From positions 384,501 to 448,500 of the forward strand of contig OX637636.1 in NCBI GenBank assembly GCA_951802195.1: a stretch of 64,000 nt of DNA, written 5' to 3'. Positions 1-13,475 of the stretch are shown one piece after another. The position numbers were made by a program, and so were the translations under genes. The first letter of the stretch is position 1. The number at the start of each line of letters is the position of its first letter. This DNA is from Tausonia pullulans (lineage: Eukaryota; Basidiomycota; Tremellomycetes; Cystofilobasidiales; Mrakiaceae). The notes beneath the pieces are model-generated. The model saw only the letters and a program-made list of their open reading frames with translations, made no database searches and had not been told where the DNA came from.

Positions 1-3000
1 GCCGGACTGATGACCGATCTCTTGGCCTTTTGTATCATTCCAGCTTCCGACCCCCTCGCCTTCGATCTCTCGCTCCTGACCTCGACTGCTGACATCCGCT
101 GCCAGACTCGCCTGGTTCTCCATCGCGTGAACGGTCTGCTCCGCCTCCCGCGTGAGAAGGCTGCGAAGGAGTCCAAGAAGTCCAAGAAGAGCAGTAACCC
201 CTCATCGTCGTTGGCCGGAACCAGGGACGACGTCTCCGATGCCCTCATCCGCTGTGTTCGCTTGCTGGAGACACTAGTTTGTGCGAGGGACGTGACGACC
301 GACATCAAGCGGCTCATCCTCATGGATAAGGCAGCCATGGAGCTGCTCATGCTCGAGAAGGTCTCGTCGGAACTCCGCTCCACCATTGGAGCGTTCATTA
401 GGGCGGGCTTTAACCCTCTTTCGGCTGCCGACTGCGAGGTTACCCAAGCCTATCAGGACTGGACGACTAGTGTCCTCGCCTCGTCGTCTGCGAAGTCCCT
501 CGGCAAGGTGAGAAATCACGCACTTCTCGACTCTCTCTGATGCAACCATTGACGAATTCTTCCCTCTTCGCAGCACGCTTCGAGTGTCCTCCCCTGGATT
601 CCCTTCCTTGAAGTCTCCTCGCTTGTCGCCAATGCCGACGCTGTTCTCGCGGCGCTCTCGTTTGCCTCATCCGACAAGTCTCGTGCCTCGCTCGAGTCCC
701 TCCTCGGCGCCCTTTTTGGCGCGCTCCGCTCGCACCCTCCAACAGCTGCGACGCTCGCGCTTGCTCAGCGCTCGCTACCGGTCCTCCTCCCGCTTGGGAT
801 GCTCTCAACTGTCGTCGACCTCCTCGATGTCTCTCTCCCGCCAGGTCACACTGCTAGCTCAGCGGCCATACACGCTCAGCGCTCGATTCGAGACCTCACC
901 GTCGCGGTGGACTCGACCTGCTCCGAGGCGTTCAACCCAGTTTTTTCGACTGTCAGCGGTGCCACAGCTGCTGCCACATTTGGGTCGGATCTTCTTACCG
1001 GAGGCAGCCTCTCCCTCGACAAGGCCGCCCTCTTCACCCCCTTCATCTACCAATCTGGTTTAGCGCGCGACATCTTTGGCGCATGGCTCAAGGAGAACCT
1101 CGCGGGTCTTGCCCAAGCGGATCTTGAGTCGATCGTCAGCCCAACCGCCGCCTTTGTCGAGGTCGCTGCGGTCCAGGAGGACCCGTCGCTGTCAATACCC
1201 GGCTGGTCGACGGTCGTCGAGGCGCTCCCACGGCTCATCAAGACCTATCTCAGCTCAAACGATGCCAAGCAGGCCGTCGCTCTTGAAAGGTCAATCGCCC
1301 TCCTCGCTCATGGCGGGGACGAGGCGTCCGTCGTGGCCAGTCTCGCCGTCGAAGGCCTGCCTGCGCTCCACCTCCCTCGACTCGCCCCGATCTTTGCGGA
1401 TCTCGCCGTCAAAGGCCGCAAAGAGCTCATTAAGCCCATCGATGCCTACGTTGACGCCAGTCTCGAGTGGCTCGTCCGCAAGCTCTCGGACACGGGGTCC
1501 ATCGACGATGCCACGATCACTTTGATGAAGGCTCTTGGTCAGTTACTCTACCCTGTTCTTGATCACCCACTGCGCTGAATTCTGACGCCTCTTCCTCCTG
1601 ACAGCCAAGCTCGTCCGGACTCGTCCCTCTGGCTCGCTGAAGGCGCATCTCGTCGAGCCGGTCTTTACTGTCATTCTTCAGGACCGCATGACGTGCCTTC
1701 CGGCGCTTGAACTCGTCCCGGTCTGCGCTGCGAAGACGACCATGAAAGTGAGAGGATCGCTGGTGCCCTGTCTCAGACCAACAATTGTTGAATCCTCCTC
1801 TTTCTTCCCAGCCCGCTGTCGTCGTCAAGCAGCTCCAGACACTTCTCGCCAACCGGAACTTTTCCGCCTTTTCTTCTTCGTCCGCCGAGGCCGTCGCCCT
1901 CCGGCCAGTTGTCGTCGCAGCCATCCGTGCCCTCTTCGACATGTCCCCCGCGACGTGTTGTCAGCCAGCCCACATCGAGCCCCTCATGACGCTCTATCGA
2001 GGCACACCCGACGAGACGGACCAAACGATTCTCTCCATCTTTCACCTCTTCGAACGCCACCGTAGGATCTCGGTCGGCTCCCTCCTTGTATCGTGGTCGC
2101 CCGACGGTGCTTTCGCTGTTGGCGCTAACCATCAGCCGCTCGACATTGTCGCGTCGCTCGACCCGATCAAGGTGCTTAAAACATGCGCGACCTTCCCGGC
2201 CAGCCGGTCGCTCGACCTTCAGGAGATTGACCCGGACACCACCGAGGGCGTCTACGATCCCGTCTACATTCTCTCCGTGTACGCGGCCGTCCTCGTCGAG
2301 GGCGAGCTCGGGCTCGGGAATGAGCTCTCTGGTCTCGACTGGGTTGAGGTCGTTCGCAGCAATGTCCTCGGCCTTGTCATCTGCGCCCTCTCGTCCCGCA
2401 AGGCCGACATGCGCGAGTTTGCATCTTTCTTGCTCTCTAAGACTTGCTATTACATCAACGTGCGTCTAGCCCGAGCTTTGACCACCTTACCGAAGTACCG
2501 AAGTGCTCAGCCTTCCCGTTCCCTCTCTGCAGGAGATCTTCTTCCATGAACAAGCTCAAATCCTCCACACCCTCAACCTCCTTCGCCACTCGTGCCGCCC
2601 GCCGACGCCGCCTTCGACAACGCCGCACCGGCTGTCACGTCTGATTGCCCTCTTCTTTGCGCATACCCTCCGCGCGATCGGCAACCCGGCGACGTTCCTC
2701 TATCCGGCCGCAAGCCGGTTCCTCCTCCAGCGGCCCCAGCTTGACGCGGGCGATGTGCCTCTGATATACAGCATGCTCTACTCAAGCGATGAGGACTGGA
2801 AACAGGAGAGGAGCTGGGTCCTGCGCTTCCTCCGTGACGGCATGCGCTCTGCCGAGGTCAGTCGCCCAGTCCCTTTCTTTGCAGCTGTGCCAGGACGTAT
2901 AGAAGCTGACGCCATCTACTCGCATATCTTATCTAGGATTGGAGGGTCCTTCAACGCAGGCACACTTTCTCCCTCCTTGCCTCGCTCTTCCAGTCGAGCC

Positions 3001-3880
3001 CGGAGGCGTCCGTCCGGCGGTCAATCCTCGAGGTCACCGCCAACATGACGGCGAACCCGACAGCTTGCGTCGCGCTTGTCCGGTACGAAGGATTTTTATC
3101 TTGGGTTGGGATCCAGATCGGCCTCTTTGGCATCGAGGAACGCAGCAGTGTTGGCGACAAGGTGGTCGCCGCTGAGGCCGAGGGTGGCGCGAGGTCTCTC
3201 GAGACCGCTGCCGCTGAGACGGATCTCGTTGTACTTCGACTACTCGAGAACGTGACGATTCACCTCGGTGAAGAAGATCGCGCTCGAGCCAAGGGCAGGG
3301 AGGACGGTGTTCTCAGCAAGGTCGACTGGAGGGGAGACGTTATAGGCCTCGTTATCAGGCTTCTCACCGGAGCTCGTGAGTGATGGCCCACATGATGGTC
3401 TTTCGCACTTCAGGTGTCTCTGACTCCAGAACTTTCACATCTTTGTGTTCACCAGCCTCGCTTGATTCGGTCCACCTCGCCTCCTCAATCCTTATCCGGC
3501 TCTCACTTCTACCTGTCTCGCTTACCGCGCCGACCCCGGACCTCCCTGCGCTCCTCGCGCTTGTCTCGTCCACGCTCTTCACGCTCGAGACGACTCTGTC
3601 ATCGAGCTCGGCTGCTTCGTCGCCGCCTGCGCGTTCGACCGCCTGGACCTCGGAGGATATCTATTCGGCCCCCTCGTCGACGCAGGCCGCGGGTGCTCTC
3701 TGGACAAGTGCGTCGGAGAACCTCTGGCGGACGGCACTCAGCCTCGGTCCGGCCAAGGTTGCGAAGAGCCTCATGGAAAGACTCAGCGGCAGGGCGCTGG
3801 CTGGACCGGGTGAGCTGGGCCCGTGGGTCCGGCGAGAGTGGCTCAGGGTCCGAGCTGGGGAGTTGACGGGTCCCTTGTAA
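1..3880 (+). CDS. URB1: URB1/Npa1-like pre-60S ribosome biogenesis protein (3' part)
   Basis: The reading frame is open at the left edge, so the N-terminal part lies outside the window. Seven exons (1-507, 574-1537, 1605-1747, 1812-2459, 2533-2856, 2937-3375, 3414-3880) join in frame to 1163 residues ending at TAA. All introns are GT-AG. The long helical-repeat-like body leads to the NopRA1-type C-terminal signature: YSSDEDWKQERSWVLRFL, then (across an intron) DWRVLQRRHTFSLL, then the RRSILEVTANMT stretch. In yeast Urb1 is a nucleolar scaffold of early pre-60S particles; that role is taken from the family. The identification rests on the C-terminal signature; the middle is poorly conserved and low-complexity in places. 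Confidence 0.85.
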
Positions 3881-5190
3881 ACAAAACATGTTTGATAGAA
3901 CCAAATATCAAAAGTGTTATTGATGCGAGACAGATCAGGCAAAAACGATCTTAAAGGCTTCGCGAATGGGAGGCAGGGAGGCGAATCGCCCAGCTGCGGG
4001 GCAAAGTCTACACTGGAAGTTTTCGAACTCAACGGTACGCTCCATCTCTTAAGGGCAAGTGAAGACATGCGATCGACAGAGGGTTTCCGCGTCCGCATCT
4101 CAGTCGGTAGGCTACTAATTGATCTTGAAGTCAACCCTGAATCATTGGGCAAGAGCATATTACGCTCACGCAAGGTGGGTTCTCCCTCCCAGCTTGCTGA
4201 TCTTGCACCGTCCCATTGTAATAGAAAGAGCGGCGATAATCTGGTCTCCTGCAAGGACGACAGGCAAGTTTCGGTGCCTCTGGATGTCGGGTTTTTCGCG
4301 ATATGCAGATTGACAGGGAAAGAGAAAGAAAAGAACAGGCCTGGATTTGCTCGGAAAAGTTGACCACAGTTTAGCGGGTTCAAAACTAATCACGTCGCCA
4401 AGATCTCGATCAGTCTCGATCGGCATGCAGACCTTTCTGAGGAGCGCCCCAGTTCAAAAGGTGACTCCTTCAGCGAGGACGTGTTTTCCTACGCTTCGTT
4501 GAACCTCCAGTACTTTCTTTCTGTCGGGAGAAGAGGAAACAGCGCAAGAAGATAGGATGTAAGAGCGAGAGATCACGCACCCGCAGGCTTGGCGGCAGTC
4601 GGGGTCCACATTGTTCGGCCCGGGATGGGAACTGTCTCTGACCATGAGAGTTCAGGGGTTGGGGAATCCTCATAAAACTACGGCCTAAACTTGAACCAAA
4701 ACTACCGGAAGGTGTGACAATAGAACTTTAGGCGCTACCATTCTTCCCCGTTTATGTGCACTCTTGCAAAGCTTCAAACGTCTCTTTCCTCCCCCTCGAT
4801 CTGGATGGAGGGAGGCAATCAGAAATTTCCATCTTTTTCCATCCTCATCTCATTGATTGTTCCTAGATTTTCAGGCCTTACCTTCAGAGAACAAGTATGT
4901 TGCATATTTGCTTGGGTCTCAGTCTGAACTTTCCCAACTCTCCCGCAGGTTCACGAACAAACAAAAAAAGGGAACTAATCAATCGAATCGAAGAAAGGGA
5001 CAGGACACACACACAGGCTCGGGAAGTACACACGGTTACTCGAATAAGAAGAAACATGTTGACACTCAAACTTTCGGATAGGAGCGCTCAACTCACGCCT
5101 AGAAACACCACACTATGAAAAGAACATGCCCTCCCCAGAGCGCGACTATAGTCCGCGGCAAAGCAAGCTCAGTCAGCAGGAGTTGATACA
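3881..5190. other. Intergenic region between URB1 and the C2H2 regulator
   Basis: About 1.3 kb between two genes that converge (URB1 ends at 3880, the minus-strand regulator ends near 5191). It is less GC-rich than the genes. The longest open frame (3914-4363, plus) shows no domain, no plausible splice pattern and no codon bias, so I do not call it. It presumably holds the two 3' UTRs and terminators. Confidence 0.5.
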
Positions 5191-8100
5191 TCAGAGAGAC
5201 AAGCGCTTTCCACTCACAAAGGTTCGTGCGCTTTCAAGAATCTCACGGAAGACGATTCCCTTGCGCTGGAATTGGTCAACGCCGCGCTGGAAGACCGGAG
5301 GAGACTGGCCCGCAGTGGCGGCGGCCTGGAATGACTCGGCGTCGGTCATAAGGAGATTGAGGAGGATCTTGGCGAACCACCAATACGGTAGCTGCAGAAC
5401 AAGGTCAGCCGAGTAATTGGTTGAAGCGCCATGAGCCCGCGGTCGAAGGTCAAAAGGAACGCACAGCCTCGCGACAGAAGATGGTGTCCGCGTACGGAAG
5501 CCGCTTCCCCCCGTCGCCCTTTGGCAAGCCATTGAGACCCGGAGAGGACTCAGACCTGCTCGGTGTTGATGGCGTATTGACCGAGGCGATGAGAGGCGTG
5601 ATGCAGGCGCAGTCGTCCAGATCAGGCTCGTCCGGGCCCACCGAATCGACGCGACGGCACAAAGTGTCAAAGTCCCATCCCCGGCGCCACTGATGAAGAA
5701 TAAGAATTGGGTTTAGTCTCTTCACTCTGAAAAAGTGTGGGGGGAGCAGCAATGATGTTGCACTGACCCGCTCAAGCCCCGCCTGAACCCTGGTAGGCAT
5801 CTCCTCGTCCGTGTATGTTGTGCACCATGGTGCAGCCTCCTCCTTCCGTTTGCCCTCGCCAAGATCTAATACCTGTCGGACGAGCACGAGACCACATACG
5901 AGCCATGCAAAGGGCCCAACGCTCTTCCGGTGTCCGCTCGAGAGGCAGTCCGACTCCTTCTGATTTGCAGGCGTCTCAAGGATGTTCATCATTCGTTCGA
6001 GCGTGTAGCCGCGGGATGTTGAGAGGATCGTCTGCCACTCCTCGGCGTCTCGAGCCTCCCACAGCGGGTCCGACGCCGGGAGAGGAAAGGCAGCGAGCTC
6101 GGCGGGAGCGATCTGCCGAGGCGTGCCCGTCTCGAGAAAGGCGACGGTGTCGAGGACGAAGAGAAGGAATGCGGTTCTGCCAAGAGTGATAAGCATGCGA
6201 ACAGAGCATGAAGGAAATCAGAGAGCTCAGTTGAGACACACCTGCGAATTCCCTCCCACCGTATCCACTTGTGCCAGGAGTGTTCGAGCGACTGCTCCTG
6301 GAGCGTATAGGCCTGGCCGCGCTCTGGGGCGACGTGCCCATTGGTTTCATCAAACACCCCAATCTGGCGGGCGATCTGCAATAAGGCAGGCCGTGAGCGA
6401 AGAAGGTAGCGATAGTAACAACAAAAAAGGGTAACGCGCACGTTGATGATGGTGCCGAGCTGCATGTGGGCGCTCCAGCGCTGCTCATGGGAATCGCTCA
6501 GGAAGGCGGGTGCATTGTAAAGGATGAGCGCCTGGAGCAGGCCGACGTTATATTCCTGCGGTAGAGGGATGTGATCAGCTCGAAGTGTCTGAAGCAGAAC
6601 AAGGGTCGGGTGTTCTCACAGTGAACAGGACGCCTTGGGAGCGAGTGAATGACTGAATAAGAGCGGCCAGGTCAGGTTCATAAGCCAGCGGATTATTGAA
6701 CAACGAGACTGCAGGAACGCACCTTGATGAGCATGTCGGTCTTCTCCCGCTTGACAACGCTTTTCAGTCCGTCCCAACTGTCGGCACTGGCACTCTCCTG
6801 ATCCCACTGCTGCCTGGCAGAGACAGTGGAGTACTTCCTCTCCGAGTTGCCATCAGGATACTTGGGCCCGTGCCCGCGACGGCGCGGGCCGCCGACGGTG
6901 CAGATGGAGAAGGCGAGGCAACCAGGGACGACGGAGAGGTTGAATGTCGCTGGGTGAACCATGGGGATGTGCGGGACCAGCTGGGTAATCGTCCGCCGAG
7001 CAATTTTGGAGAGGGTGCCGATCGAAGGGATTCGCCAGTGATCAACTGAAGGTAGCCAAATGTCAGCCGAACAAACATAGCGAGAGATCAAGCCCGCTCA
7101 CATCCACTTACCCGCATAACATCCTCGGAACCGGTCGATTGAGATAAAGAACTTGTCACTCGAATCCAGATCGTAAGACGCGAGATCGATGCGGTCAAGC
7201 CGATCGTTGCCCTCCTGGAGAAGCATCTTCCTCTCCGGCTCGAGCTTGTCCCTATGCGGATCGCCGCCGTCCTGCGCCTGCTCCGCCGCATTCGCCCGGT
7301 CGCGCTCGGCCTCCATCGACTCAATGTACGCCTGCGTCTGCTGAAGCTGGTGACGCGCCGTGTTCGGTGATAGAGGGGCCGGAGGCGACGCGGCAGAGGG
7401 AGGGAAGAGCCCCATGCCGTCGAAGAGGAATTCGGCCTCTGGGTGAGGCGAGAGACCATCCAACATGCCTCCAGGGCCTGGGGACCAGAATTTGGGGAAA
7501 GGAAACCCACCAGGCCCGCCGTTGGCTGAAGTCGAAGCGGCGACGCCTCGGAGGGCATCGTTGGACGAGGCACCGCCGCCGCCAGGGCCGCATGACGTCA
7601 CAATGGGTGGCGAGAAGAAGTTCCAGTCGTTGCCGCCGAGGAAGGCAGAGGTCGTACGAGGCGAGGGGACAAGAGAAGGCTGCACTGGGGCGGGCTGGGG
7701 CTGAGCGCCGTCATTCACAGGCGCGTTGAAGGCCTAATGTAACCACAATGGTTGAATAGAGCGAGATCAGGTCAGGAGGTCATGGGTGGTCTGAGACAGC
7801 TTACAAATGCTAGTGACTGACATTTGGCTGCTGAGAGTGAGACACCCCTTGCTGGTGATGCTGCTGCTGCTGCTGGGCGACAAAGTTCGGATAGGCGAGA
7901 GCGAGTAGGGCCAGGGGATCCGCCGCATTGAGGTGGGGTGGCAACGGCACAGACCCGTCAGACGGGATCGTTGGAAGAGGGTAGTAGCCATCGTCCACGG
8001 GAGGGATGGCGATGCCGGACGACCGCGAGGAGGTCGTATCCGCCGTGTATAATGATCCCGCATTAGAGCTCGGCGTCGAGGCGGAGCCGGACGGGGTCTG

Positions 8101-9204
8101 CAGTTCGGGGTGCTGGCCAGCCATCTCATGATCTTGGCCGCCTCCATCCCCCCGAATCCCGCTTGATCTCGAGGTCGGCGTAAAGTTGGTTGTCTGGGAC
8201 GTCAACCGGTGGGGATGGGGGTACGGCGCGACCTGCTCGCGTCGGGAATCGCGCGTGGAGCTGGACGCCGGAGGCGGCCGGCTTCGTTCGGAAGCGCCAT
8301 AGACGGCATGAAGAGGGGCGGAGCCTCCATTGGTGGCGACAGGGGAGATCGAGTGCTGGTCGTGGCTGGAAGAGGAAGAGGGGGAGCCATCATGAAGTGG
8401 AGGGTCGCGACGCGACGCGTTCCTGTTCGAGGCAGCAACACCAGCGGCCGGTGTGGCGTCAAAATCGACGTCCGGGTGGCAACGCCTCTTGTGACGAAGA
8501 AGTACGTCGCTATGGTTTGATGGAATAGCGTATCAGTCGGGATGTCACAGAAGGGCAAGCAGGGAAGGGTGAGTGATGGATGGAGGAGGAAGGAGAGGGA
8601 CCTCTTTGACACAAGTCCTCCTCCAAATATCCATCTTTTTCGTCTCTCATCTCGCATAAGCCGGGCCCATTCATCGTGCCGAGTGAAGTGACGGGGAGAC
8701 GAGAGCGCGGCTGCTGGCCGGACACCGACGAGACAAAGAGCACAGCCAGCAACGCACGCTACGCTCGCCGGCCGGCCACCGGCGAGCGAACGCGGGTCAG
8801 GAAGGTGCGAAGCTAGAGGGCTCACCTTCGCGCGAAGCTCTTGGAGCATTCCGAACAAGGGAATGGCTTGGAATCCTGGTCTGGCGTTTTTGAAGGGTGT
8901 CAGCGCCACAACGAGGTGAAGTGGAGGGGAGGCTGGCGGAGAGGAAGGCGAGGCAGCCACATCCCGAATACTTGAGGGTGACTGACGTTTCCTCTCATGC
9001 CTTCTGAGGTATTCAAGCCTGTACAGCCGGGAGAGGATGTCAGATGGCTGGATGGGTCGAAAGGAAACAAACAACGACAACGACGAGGCCGAAGAAGGGG
9101 AGGGGCGGAGCAAGGGCTAACCTCGAGTAGCTCTTTCCGCATCCAGCCTCAGTACAGACGAACTGCGTCTTCTCCTCTCCCCTGGAAGAGCCAACACCTG
9201 CCAT
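5191..9204 (-). CDS. C2H2 zinc-finger regulator with fungal transcription-factor (middle homology) domain
   Basis: Nuclear DNA-binding regulator. The first exons (9204-9122, 9018-8987, 8880-8826, 8509-7822, 7733-7112, 7045-6723, 6652-6620, then more to the stop) were joined by hand. The two zinc fingers are each split by an intron: CTEAGCGKSYSR + LEYLRRHERKH, and FPCSECSKSFAR + SDVLLRHKRRCH. A long Ser/Gln/Pro-rich linker follows. The downstream half carries a PF04082-like region (HPATFNLSVVPGCLAFSICTVGG area, then LHxxxI-type helices and a C-terminal WWFAKILLNLL stretch). I chose ATG 9204 because it directly precedes the fingers; an upstream in-frame ATG at 9474 would add only Pro-rich sequence. 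The C-terminal end is uncertain: a GTGAGT just before the stop may start one more short intron. The architecture resembles the Adr1/Rsf2 type; target genes are unknown. A LINE ends about 280 bp upstream of the start. Confidence 0.8.
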
Positions 9205-9796
9205 GGTTCGTGGCTCGGAAAGAATGTGGGGGGGGGGAGGAGGACGGCCGGGGTTAAGCGGAAGGTTGGGAGAAGCAGAAGGAGCGGATGGGCGGTGAAG
9301 GTGGAGGTGTGGGCGAGCCAGGGCGCCATCCTCGCGGGTGGAGCGAGGGCCGGTGGAAGGGGGCGCGACGCTGGGGAGCCGACGACGAGGCTGAGGTTGG
9401 TGCGCCCCGAGTTCATGGCAGGAGCTATTGAATGCCACCTTTTGAAAATGGATGTTGCTTCGGGGAACAGACATACTGTATATTTTTTGTATTCAAGTCA
9501 TGAGTTATCCGTATATGACGATGTAACCCTATGAGAGATGGTGAGTCGTAGCCAGATAGAGGGAGGGCGAAGATGAAAGAAGAGGTGGAAGGAAAGTAAA
9601 AGATGGGTCATGGACATAGGCCCATTAGATAAACGAGAAATATCCATGGGAAAGAGCGTTGATTGGAGATGACAGATGTAGGCGGTAAGAGGGGGAAGGG
9701 TAAGGTAGATCTTAAATTACATATTAAGATGGCCAGCTATGTCGAGCGGTGGCTATTGTCTATGGTCTACATACTTCCCCGCCCTTGGCCTGCTTT

Positions 9797-12700
9797 TCAC
9801 CCAGGACCGATGGCGACGCCGGCAGCAGTATCAGCCATCTGGCCACTGCGAGCCATCCACCTCGTGGTCGACCGCCGGTGTGTCTGCCGGATCGTAGACG
9901 CGATCTTGCGGATCTCATCGTCCGTGACAGGGTCAAGGGCTGTGTTCTTGCTGTACCTCCGCCTTCGGACGAGTCGCCATATCCGGGCTACAAAGATGCA
10001 GTGGAAGAGGAAGGCCGCCCTCGGCGGCGACGGTGTCGGGCAGACAAGCGTCTGGAGGGAGGGAGGATGGGAGGAGGGTGAAGGAGAGGCACGCGCTACC
10101 GCAGCCGACCAGATAGCGCGCACGACGGGACACGGCTCGTCGAAGAGGTGGAAGAAGGACTCGACGGGGGCCGTCAGGCACAGCGCACATCGCTTGGACC
10201 TGTTGTGCGGCGTAGCGGTTCCGTCGGCGAGGAATGCCGCAGCAGTATGCTTTCCTGGGTGGAGGCTGTACAGCGAGAATCGGTGGGCCAAGTCGACGTC
10301 TTCGGGCGACGCTCGGGACACGGCCTTGAGCAAGCACCACTGACGCTTCCAATCGATCTTGGTAAGCACCGGAAAGTGGTCCTGCCAGCCCTTTGGGATG
10401 ATGAGGCCGCGGTTGGCTAGAGTACGACTGTGTGCGCCGTGGGGCTCACGAGGAACGTTCAGCCGGCCAAGGTTTGTGTGGATAGGGTGGAGACCCAGCC
10501 GCAACTGGCTATCTGTACCGAACGTAGACATCCAGTGGACAGCGTTCCTCCAGCGGTTTTGATTCCAGTAGCTCGTGTCAAAGCTGATTTCTTCGAACCA
10601 TGCCCGGAGGTAAGCCTGCCATCGTGCAGGGAGAGCTCCTTGGAGCGTTGTGATGGCATTCCACCAGACGGCTGGGAAGAACCATTGACCTTCCACTGGG
10701 GAAAGGAATACGCCTAGCCAGCTGAAATTGGCGGGCCGAGGTCCTCTGATGAACTCTCCATCCCGGAAGATGGTGCGAGTCAGCATTCTATAAGCCCCTG
10801 GGTCGAGGCTCATGGTATGGATGATCCGCTTGCGAATACGGATCGATGCGGGAAGCTCCGGTTGGAAGAGCACATCGCCAGCCCACTGAGCTCGCGCTTT
10901 GATGAGCCGGAATCGGAGTGGCGTGAAGCCGAAGCCGCCGAGGTCTCGAGGGGTTTCAAGACGCTCCCTGCTGACGTCATGGTGTTTCGATCGGTAGAGG
11001 GACTTGTAGGCCGTTGCCTCGAGTTCTTCCAGGATATCGTCTGGGCACGGCAGGAAGCGGTCCAGGTAGATGATCTTCGAGTAGATGTACTGGTTGATGA
11101 CGTTGCACCGCGCAAGGAGAGGGAGGTCGTGCAGCGGGATGCGCGCAAGTCGAGCCTTCAGTTTGCCGATGACATCTCGCCAGCAAGCAAGCACGTTGAT
11201 CGTGCGACCGCAGGGGACACCGAGGAACTCGAACGGCAGCGTCCTGACACGCCATTCGTGGTGCCACGCAGGTGCCTCTGTCCTTCATGTACCTAAAGGA
11301 TAGAGGAAGGATTTTTGGTAGTTTAGCTTGCTTGCTGCGGCTTTCTCGTACTCTCGGAGGCAGACCGTCGCCTCGTCGACCTCCGACCAGGTCCGACACC
11401 GGATACTTAGATCGTCTGCAAAGAGGAGGACCTTCCGCTCGTGTAGAGGGGGCGGATTGGCTGGTGGGAGGCGATGGCGGAGCATACATGCCAGCGGCTC
11501 CAGGAGGAGGGCGAAGATCGTCGGTGCCGCGGGATCGCCCTGTCGGACACCAGACCGGATGTCGATGGCTTGACCCATCCATCCGTTGATCATGAGCCGA
11601 GCTGTCTGAGAGGTCATCGTTGAGGTGATCCACGCGGCGGCGCGCGGACCGAACCCCATGTGGCTGAGGCAGGGGCCAACGAAGTCGTGCGATACTCTGT
11701 CGTATGCCTTCTCAAAGTCGACCTGGGCGAGGACGCCAGGCAAAAGGTCTTCGTCGTCAATGGCGAGCTGGAGAGAGGAGATGTTGCGACCCGAGTCGCG
11801 GCCAGGGAGGAAGCCTGTCTGGTCCCCGTCGATGAGGGTGTCCACGACGGTGAGCAGGCGGCTGTTGATGGCAAGGGAGAAGATACGAGCGTCAACATTG
11901 ATGAGCGAGATCGGACGATAGTTGGCAATCTGGTCGCGATCTCCCTTCTTCTTGAAGATGAGATGGATATGGGCCTCGCGCTGTGAGGCGGATCGGAGGC
12001 CTGTCCCCGGAACGAGGTTCAGTAGGCTGAGGAGGATCGGGCCGACGACAGCCCATGTGGCCTGGTAGAACTCGACGGGGATCCCGTCACTTCCTGGTGT
12101 CTTGTTACGGTTCGATCTGAACGTGGCTCGCCTGAGCTCGTCCAGTTCGAAAGGAGACTCGAGGGTCCGACTCTGGGAGTCGTCGAGTGTGTTGGTGACA
12201 TATCGGAGGGCGTTGGCGTGCTCGGCAGCTGGCGTCGGCTTGGGCTCATAGAGAGTCGTGTAGAAGGCATGTGCTGTAGTAAAAATGCTCTCGTTGTGTG
12301 TGGCGGCTGCGGCTGCTGGGTTGTCGAGTGGCCGCAGGGCTGCGATGGTGTCGGCCTGGCGGACGATCTTGAGTCGCTGCTTGACGGCGTACTCGCTTGT
12401 GTTGGCTGGTTCGAGGTGGGCTCGAAGAGCGTGGCCTTGGAGGATCGACCTAGGTGGGTCCCCGCCTGTCACTCTGCTCATTCGGGCGAGGTGTCTTGAG
12501 ATGCAAGACGCCTCCTGCGCTATCTGAAGCTTGGTCCGATCCCAAGCCTCGAAGGGGTTCTTGCCCTCGGTGAGCGCAACTTGGTACCACTTGGGGATAT
12601 GGTAGAGGAAAAACTCAACGAAGCCTGTGATCTTCAGCAGGTGTGTGCCAATCTTGTACGATCCAGGACCGTGCTCCATTGCACCTGGGAAGGTGAGGCT

Positions 12701-13475
12701 GATTTCGATCGGCTTGTGGGTAGAGTAAAGATGGCCGGTCGGTCGTGGCAGGAAGCGCTGTCTTACGGCTCGGCTAGCGAGTAGAGAGAGGAGACAGGTA
12801 GAAGCGATCAATGCGGCGATCTGCTCGCGTGATGCCAGTATAGTTAGTGTATTGACGCTGGAGCGGGTATAGGGATCGGTATGGGTCGGAGAGGGCAAAG
12901 TCCCGGGCCAGCCGGCACATTTCCTCCTTTCCCACGTTCTGGGTAAATTGGCTCATCCCGTCGAGGTAGATGTCCTCCACACAGTTCCAGTCCCCACCCA
13001 GCAGGAGAGGAATGTCAGAGTGGGCAGGGATCTTGCGAGAAAGAGTAGAAATGAACTCCTTTGTTGAACGGCCATTCGTCTGGCCGTCTCGGCAAGGGAC
13101 ATAGACTGCAGCCACCCTGACGGCTTCGCCGGCTATGGTGAAGACAGCATCCGTCAGGTTGGTTCGTAAGATGGGGGAGGAGCGGGAGATGGATCTGATC
13201 CTAGTTGGAGGGGTATCAGGAGGAAGGAATCGAGAGGCATGCCGCCAGAGGATGGCAGTCTGGCAGCCGACCGTAAAGATCGAGCCGAAGCCCATATCTT
13301 CACACTCGGCTGTCCAGGTAGCTACCTGTTCTAGTGATGTGCATGCTACTTCTGAGAGAAGGTATATGTCAGCCTTGGATCGTGAATAGAGGGAGAGGAG
13401 GAGACTGCGGGCGCGATCTCGCGTGAACACCCTCTGGATGTTCGCCGCGACGATCTGTACATCGTTGTACATCAT
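9797..13475 (-). pseudogene. LINE ORF2: APE endonuclease, reverse transcriptase, C-terminal Cys/His motif (interrupted)
   Basis: The first part (13475-12774) shows the APE endonuclease motifs: ANIQ, SEVA, VYVPC, GGDWNC and RIDRFYLSP. The frame then changes near 12775, and the adjoining frame supplies the remaining endonuclease histidine motif (STHKPIEI) and the RT. RT landmarks are NKTPGSDGIPVEFYQ, PISLINVDARIF, QTGFLPGRDSGRN, VDFEKAYDRVS, GVRQGDPAAP and the catalytic FADD. A TGA at 11287-11285 interrupts the thumb region. The same frame continues to LPFEFLGVPCGR and to a CX2C...H...C motif (CALC...HLFDEPC). The stop is at 9797. With one frame change and one stop, this copy is probably inactive but not old. 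Confidence 0.85.

Noticed and set aside
3914-4363. 149-codon open frame after URB1
   Set aside because: No domain, no splice pattern and atypical composition; it lies where the 3' UTR of URB1 should be.
9205-9474. N-terminal extension of the C2H2 regulator from ATG 9474
   Set aside because: In frame, but low-complexity Pro/Arg-rich and starting next to the LINE end; the ATG at 9204 directly before the fingers is more likely.
10817-11986. Plus-strand frames opposite LINE ORF2
   Set aside because: They are antisense shadows of the reverse-transcriptase region, where all catalytic motifs read on the minus strand.
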